64,000 bases of DNA, from assembly GCA_027922465.2 (NCBI GenBank), contig BQMF02000366.1, positions 124,001 to 188,000 on the forward strand, given 5' to 3'. The notes beneath the pieces are model-generated. The model was not told where the DNA came from. It saw only the letters and a program-made list of their open reading frames with translations, and ran no database searches. This document shows, one piece after another, positions 58,922-64,000 of this stretch. Numbering within the stretch: the first letter of the stretch is position 1; the number at the start of each line of letters is the position of its first letter. Source of the DNA: Turritopsis dohrnii (lineage: Eukaryota > Cnidaria > Hydrozoa > Anthoathecata > Oceaniidae). A program made the position numbers and the translations under genes.

Positions 58922-59005
58922 GTTATTATACTAATTCGCGATTGTGTGTAACACATTTAATTCAGTGAGTGTTGTTTTTAAATTTACGGTCAATATCTTC
59001 TTAAA
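58922..59005 (+). repeat. Repeat family headed ACTAATTCGCGATTGTGTG, copy 2
   Basis: Second copy of the repeat at 53174, same strand, including the ACGGTCAA...TCTTCTTA part. It differs by scattered substitutions and one short insertion. Confidence 0.55.
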
Positions 59006-60072
59006 TTGTTACAAACTGGCGATTTTATTGCCAAAAATAAATATTGTGCTTTAAACTTTCTGGGTTTAAACTTCAAAATTGAAAGTTACTAATTGCGGGC
59101 GTGAAAAGCGGGAATGAAAGATCAGCTACAGTATGTAGCGCTGATAAAAAGGCAGATATCAAGTTACATCATATTTAACTAATCAAAAGAAAATCATACA
59201 TGTTTATGCCTTAAAAAGTAGCTGTAGCAAACACAAGGTTTACATCAAACCCCATGTTGCTCCTATAAATCTATCACTGAAACATTTGTACTTACAATCT
59301 AAATAAATAGATACAAGAAATCTAGAAACAAAATAAAAGATGAAAAGAAGATGAACAGTCATTATCAGCATAGCATGCAAGTAAAAAGTAAAAAAAAAAT
59401 GTTCAAGTCCTCTTCGATGGATCTTATTATCAAAAAACACAAAATATAAAAATGTACATAATATGCTCCAACAATGAAAAGCAAAGTCATTAGAACGTAA
59501 TTTTTTTGAAATGCACAATTGCTTTCTTCTAGGGAGGTCATTATGTTGTTACGGATGAGAACTCAAAAACATATCATCATAAGTTCGTTTTGTCCTGTAT
59601 GACTTGACATAGATGTACATCTTTGTAGCAGTTAAACAACCAACCTCTTCGTCTATTTAAATCAACATTTTTTTAAAATGCTGTAAATTGTTGGATATTT
59701 TGATACACTGAGGGCAATATTCTGGTTCCAGAAAATGTAAAAACTTACAAAAATGAACAGCAACTTTATAATACACAATCCCTACCTCCGTAATAAATGC
59801 TAACACTGAATTCCTACTACGAAAAGCCATCCATGTGTTAATATTACTCAACAATAACTCTTAATGTGTAATCAATTGTTTTTTAACCTAACAAACCAAA
59901 CAATATCTAAAGAATTTGTTTATCTGAAAATTTCAAATAATCGAACTTGCTAGTGAAAATTCGTACGATGCACAGTGTGTGAAAGAACCATCAAATTACA
60001 TGTTAAACACATTTTGCCATATGCACACGATTTGATGGTATGCAGCTATTCTATCAAATACATATGCAAATA

Positions 60073-62930
60073 CTACATAGAGGTTTCTGACATCATTGGG
60101 GTTCTTGATGTGTATCCTTGTGTTTTTGTCGGTGTTTTTCCAAAGGTTTTCAAAATGGCTCTTCGAACATCTTCTTTAGTAGCAACGAACAAAACAAAGA
60201 TCATGAATCCTTGAATGGAATTTGAAAGGCAAAATAACCAGTCAAAAACGGGCTTTGCACTTCCTACTGAAAATACTGCAAACGTCCACGTCAAACCAAG
60301 TAGTGTTGAAAATACTGCAATGCGTTTTAACTCCGGTGAATGATTAACTTTACTGGTAGATTGCTCATCAATTGAAGATGCTTTTATTCCACGAAATATT
60401 GCAAAAAGGAGAATCCAGTTAATAAAGAGGATGACACATATTGGTAATAACAAACCAAAGTAGAATGTCCAACCAGATAGAACGCAACTAAGAAAGAAAT
60501 CAGGGGAAGATAAGCTTTCGAAAAACGAAGAAACTTATTCAGGCATTATTAACAGATTCAATTTGGTTAAATATACCAGTAAGTAACTGTGAGTTTCCAA
60601 AATGTCAAGTAGCCTTACACGAGAGTAAATCGTTACAAGTTTAAGCATTTCTAAAAATTTTAGAAACTTAGAAATATCCCCTAAACTTTAATAAACCACT
60701 TACACATGTCTACTTGTCAAATTGTCTTCTGTTGATAACAGATACGTGGCAATTACTATTATCACTGACATTCCTACATAAAGATTAAAGAGTGCAATCA
60801 ATATCAGGAACTGAGTGATAGTTTAATGTCATCTCTGCAAATACTAAGGGTTTAACAAATTCTAGACCAAGTTGCAGGGCGTTAGTTATGTCTATGAGGT
60901 ATCATCTAAAAGTGGAGGTATTTCAAATTTTCACAATTTAATTTCTGTTAAACATTTGGTAGATTCAGCATTTTTGGAGATACATCGAAACTATAAATTA
61001 ACCATCAACCAATATCTATTGATCATTTTAAAATGAATCCCTATTAAAAGATGAAGAGAAGCTGCTTCTGTATGGCGATTTGGTATTTGGTACGATTTTT
61101 CATGTAGATTGTCTTTTACAGGGAATGGAAATAGATTGAAATCAAAATAAGCAATATCAAACTCCTACAACCAGACTTTAACATAAGCTCAAGAAAAAAG
61201 TATATCAGCAATAATCCACACGAGAGGACCAATCATTCTTTTACTTTATTTTAGTGCTTTCTTAATAAGAAGTAGCTGCTTGTTTCCAGACCATTTTTCA
61301 ATTGTTCTATTTCTACTGACATCAGCATGGTGCAACCCTCAGCTGTAATAATTGTAATGTAATATTTCATTACCTATAACTTTTGTTAATTTATTTCGTG
61401 AATGATGAATTTAAAAGATGCGTGAATGAAATTAAAGACAAATGAAATGTATCAGACTTGTAAAAACACTAAGTTTTTATATTGCGTTAAAGAGTACTTA
61501 CCCCAAGCGAATAATGAAAACCATCGATATAGTTTACTTTCATCTCCAAATCTAAACACCTGAGTACATTTCCTGTATAAGTTGATTCCTCCTATCACCA
61601 TCCACAAGAATGCGGTTAATAAGAAATACTGCAACAGCATAGAAGATATTTTGCAAACAAGTCCACTTTGTTTCGCACCAATCAGAAACATAACATATAA
61701 TCCCAACAATGATACACACAGTGATATCAAGATTCTCGGAACTAGTTTTGTTCTGAATGATCTAAAGTTTCATACAAAAATGTCATGTCTTCAAAAGTAC
61801 TTTACCTGCTTATTAGCGTCAGCAAAATATACTCGATAATGTTCAAATGCAAAATAACATTATTACATCCAAAGAAAATGCACTTAAACACTTAAATACC
61901 TTATTGAAACATAAACGATAATTGTTGACAGCAAGCCAACTATTGACAAAACACATCCAATCCACGTAATGATACTCAATTCAATCGGATTATGGAAAGA
62001 CTGGTCGACATTGAGAATTAATGCAAAGTTTGTTAAATGATTGCATTCACATTTAACTAAATCAGTATCGTTGGTGTCGATCAATCTGCAACCTTTGGAA
62101 GACCAGCCACCATAAACGTTTTTAATGTTTGTTTCTAAAATGTGGACAGGTAAAGTAATTGTGATCGTTCCTATCAGTTTAAAGCCATCTTTGGATGCAG
62201 ATGTCCTTCTGTAAACTCTTATGTAAACTGTAATGAATATAAAGACTCTAGTAAAAATCTTAAAATTCTCGTTTGGACTTTTATGGAATCAAATCCTTTA
62301 TTGGTCAAATTCTGACTTCCTGAGAAAGCCTTAATCAAGAATTGAAGTAAGAAAATCAAGAATTATACCCTTTTTAAAATCCCAAAATTTACAAGTCCCA
62401 TCATATCCTTGATCTCTGTTTTTTCTGAACGCAAGCGTTATAGGCGTGGTCACATTAACATACGTTCGATTTTGTAAACTTGCTGATAAGATATTGCCAG
62501 CTACAATAACATTGTTTTCAGTTCCTTTCAACTCTGCTTCATTCATGAAGTAGAAATGGTTACGATAGGTGAATGCGAACACAAAAGATATGTTATTATC
62601 TTCAATGGTTTCCTTTGAAATTTTAATCATACTTGTTACTTTGTCAATATTTGGCTTTCTGTTCGACATTTTTATTGCAGAATATGGCAGCGCATCAGCT
62701 GTTATGTAGATATCTCTTGGTGACGTTTTTTTAACCAACACTGCTATGTTCTTCTTTGGCAATGATACTGTACTTTCTCTGTCCGTCAAAGATTTGGCCA
62801 TCTGCAACGCTAAATTTTCTAAATTTCGTAGCAGCTTTGTTGATGTTTGGAATTCTTTTTCGGAATCCCCTATGGCATTGTGTGATGCATCCAGTACATT
62901 GCTTGCCGTTTGCAATACATCCGAATATAT
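60073..62930 (-). CDS. Adhesion G-protein-coupled receptor, GAIN-GPS-7TM part
   Basis: Five exons with GT-AG borders and matching phases: 62369-62930, 61899-62134, 61502-61761, 60704-60773 and 60073-60487. The first encodes GAIN-domain sequence ending at the Cys-Trp of the GPS (CKFWDFKK). The second completes the GPS (GGWSSKGC, CECNHLTNFALIL) and carries TM1. The third has TM2 and TM3 (LISLCVSLLGLYVMFLIG; FLLTAFLWMVIGGINLY). The fourth is TM4. The fifth gives TM5-7 and a short tail ending MMSETSM (GLTWTFAVFSVGSAK; SIQGFMIFVLFVATK). Adhesion GPCRs sit in the plasma membrane and self-cleave at the GPS; here the HLT tripeptide is intact. Exons for the N-terminal ligand-binding part must lie beyond 62930 and are not resolved. 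Confidence 0.92.
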
Positions 62931-64000
62931 CTATAAAATCAGCGAATTGATAAATTTGCGAGAAACGTTTCAGGTATTAACATTTAGGCTTACACAATTA
63001 ACTTCCCACTGACCGAATAACATTTGTGTACTTTTTGACATTTTGTCAATGAAAATGGTATGAAATTGAATAACTGCCTTCTTAATAAGGTCTTAGAAAG
63101 CCTTAATGCACAAAGACAGTGTAGTAGCTAATAAATAAAGGAAGAAGAAATTTTGAAATGATAAGCTTTCCTTCCAAGAAAAGCAACAAGTATATTCATT
63201 TAGTGTCTAGAAGTCCCATTCTTATGTAGTTTTCCTTGATTACTATTCATTCCTTCATGAACAGAGTTATAAAATATAAAAATAAAAGGTAATGTCCTTT
63301 TAAATGTTCGATATGTAATATCTTCCGAAACTCGAAGGCGATGCTCCTTTATTAAAACTTACATTGCGTTATTAGTGGACAGAATTGCTATAAATCGCAG
63401 ACTAATTGACATGTCGGACGGAATAGTAGTAGTGGAGGTAGAGGAGGAGGAGGAGTCTCTTAATACGGTATTCGCTTTCGTTTCTATCATAATAATATTT
63501 AAACACCATGACAGCTACAATCAGTGACAGAAATTGTGGCCAAAGCTGCAGTTGCTCCTAGTTTTGTGCTGCCAGACATTGTATAGTGCCCCCTCCCCCA
63601 CAAATCAATGTTGGATGGAAAAAAACTGATGAAACAACATTGATTGTGGGGAGGAGGGGTCTTTTCCTTTGAGAAACTAGCTTTGGTCAACATATTTTGT
63701 CACTGATTGTTGTTCCATCCCTCACATCTTTGGTCCATTCTTTCACGAAATTTGAAAAATATCAATCCATTATTAGCACATCAATAATGTCTGAGAACAC
63801 TAACTTTGTCTTTCTTAATTCCTGACTTTTCTTTCCCTTTTTTGATTATAAAACTCCTCAATGTTTTCATTGTTTTTACTGTGTAATATTAGGACGCAAA
63901 ACAAAACTAACTACACAGTGGTAACATCTCTGAAGCAAAGAATAACTATAAGCATTAAAAGCTTAAAAATGTCATACTCAAGTTACTTGAAACTGAGAAA
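62931..64000. other. Upstream part of the GPCR locus; exons unresolved
   Basis: Probably intron and further 5' exons of the adhesion GPCR on the minus strand, but no exon is confidently placed. Around 63590-63660 there are inverted segments TGGGGGAGGGGGC and CCCCTCCCCACAATCAATG, flanking CAACATTGATT words; likely a small inverted-repeat element. Confidence 0.4.

Larger units (their letters stand above)
57536..60072. other. No gene; repeat copy and hairpin
   Basis: Contains the second ACTAATTCGCGATTGTGTG repeat (58922-59005), a perfect hairpin at 58500-58541 and a small inverted repeat AATCGTCGTAGTCG near 58852-58903. No coding region is supported. Confidence 0.45.

Noticed and set aside
60073..60214. 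Plus-strand ORF overlapping the end of the GPCR (59975-60214)
   Set aside because: Shadow of the minus-strand GPCR exon, whose 7TM sequence and splice sites are clear.

Overview
The window reads as AT-rich nuclear DNA of an early-branching animal, most likely a cnidarian or possibly a sponge. The support is spliced genes with short GT-AG introns, an adhesion GPCR, a KMT5A-like SET domain, an intact cytosolic sulfotransferase, and many relics of animal transposon classes (CR1/L2-type LINE, Ty3/Gypsy, probable BEL/Pao, Helitron-like, mariner-like and hAT-like MITEs). No species is recognised. No tRNA, rRNA or CRISPR is seen. Only three loci look like host-style genes: the spliced SET/recombinase gene, the sulfotransferase and the GPCR.

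Layout. 1-11.2 kb: no convincing gene, a dense field of short inverted-repeat elements. 11.2-20.6 kb: two head-to-tail copies (about 4.66 and 4.69 kb) of an unusual mobile element. Each copy carries a long ORF (C2H2 finger, tyrosine-recombinase-like domain, telobox-like Myb), a second ORF of about 100 codons, and an array of 287-bp repeats built of 10-bp-phased motifs. The 8-bp word ATTATATA lies at the left end, at the junction and at the right end. The junction is an imperfect palindrome with arms either side of a 9-bp spacer. This is the arrangement expected if a circle was integrated by a tyrosine recombinase. 20.6-26.3 kb: microsatellite and reverse-transcriptase relics. 26.4-30.7 kb: a frameshifted CR1/L2-type LINE (minus). 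32.9-34.7 kb: a decayed Gypsy element (minus).

36.2-43.1 kb (minus): a gene of at least 20 recognised exons. Reading frame is carried through almost every splice junction I could place, joining a KMT5A-like SET domain, a DBF4-type zinc finger, two C2H2 fingers, a second and different tyrosine-recombinase-like domain, and two Myb/SANT-like domains. It is broken in at least two places in this copy. The window thus holds two unlike tyrosine-recombinase lineages, both flanked by zinc-finger and Myb-type DNA-binding domains. 44.9-46.1 kb: a probable BEL/Pao relic. 48.8-50.15 kb: a TIR element full of GACGTC. 50.66-51.53 kb (plus): an intact sulfotransferase. 55.8-57.5 kb: two abutting Helitron-like elements. 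60.07-62.93 kb (minus): the GAIN-GPS-7TM part of an adhesion GPCR whose 5' exons lie further right.

The most interesting system is the 11.2-20.6 kb tandem element. Recombinase, accessory ORF, iteron-like array and palindromic junction form what looks like a self-contained circular-integration unit related in logic to Cryptons. I know of no description of this exact layout, but I could not search for one.
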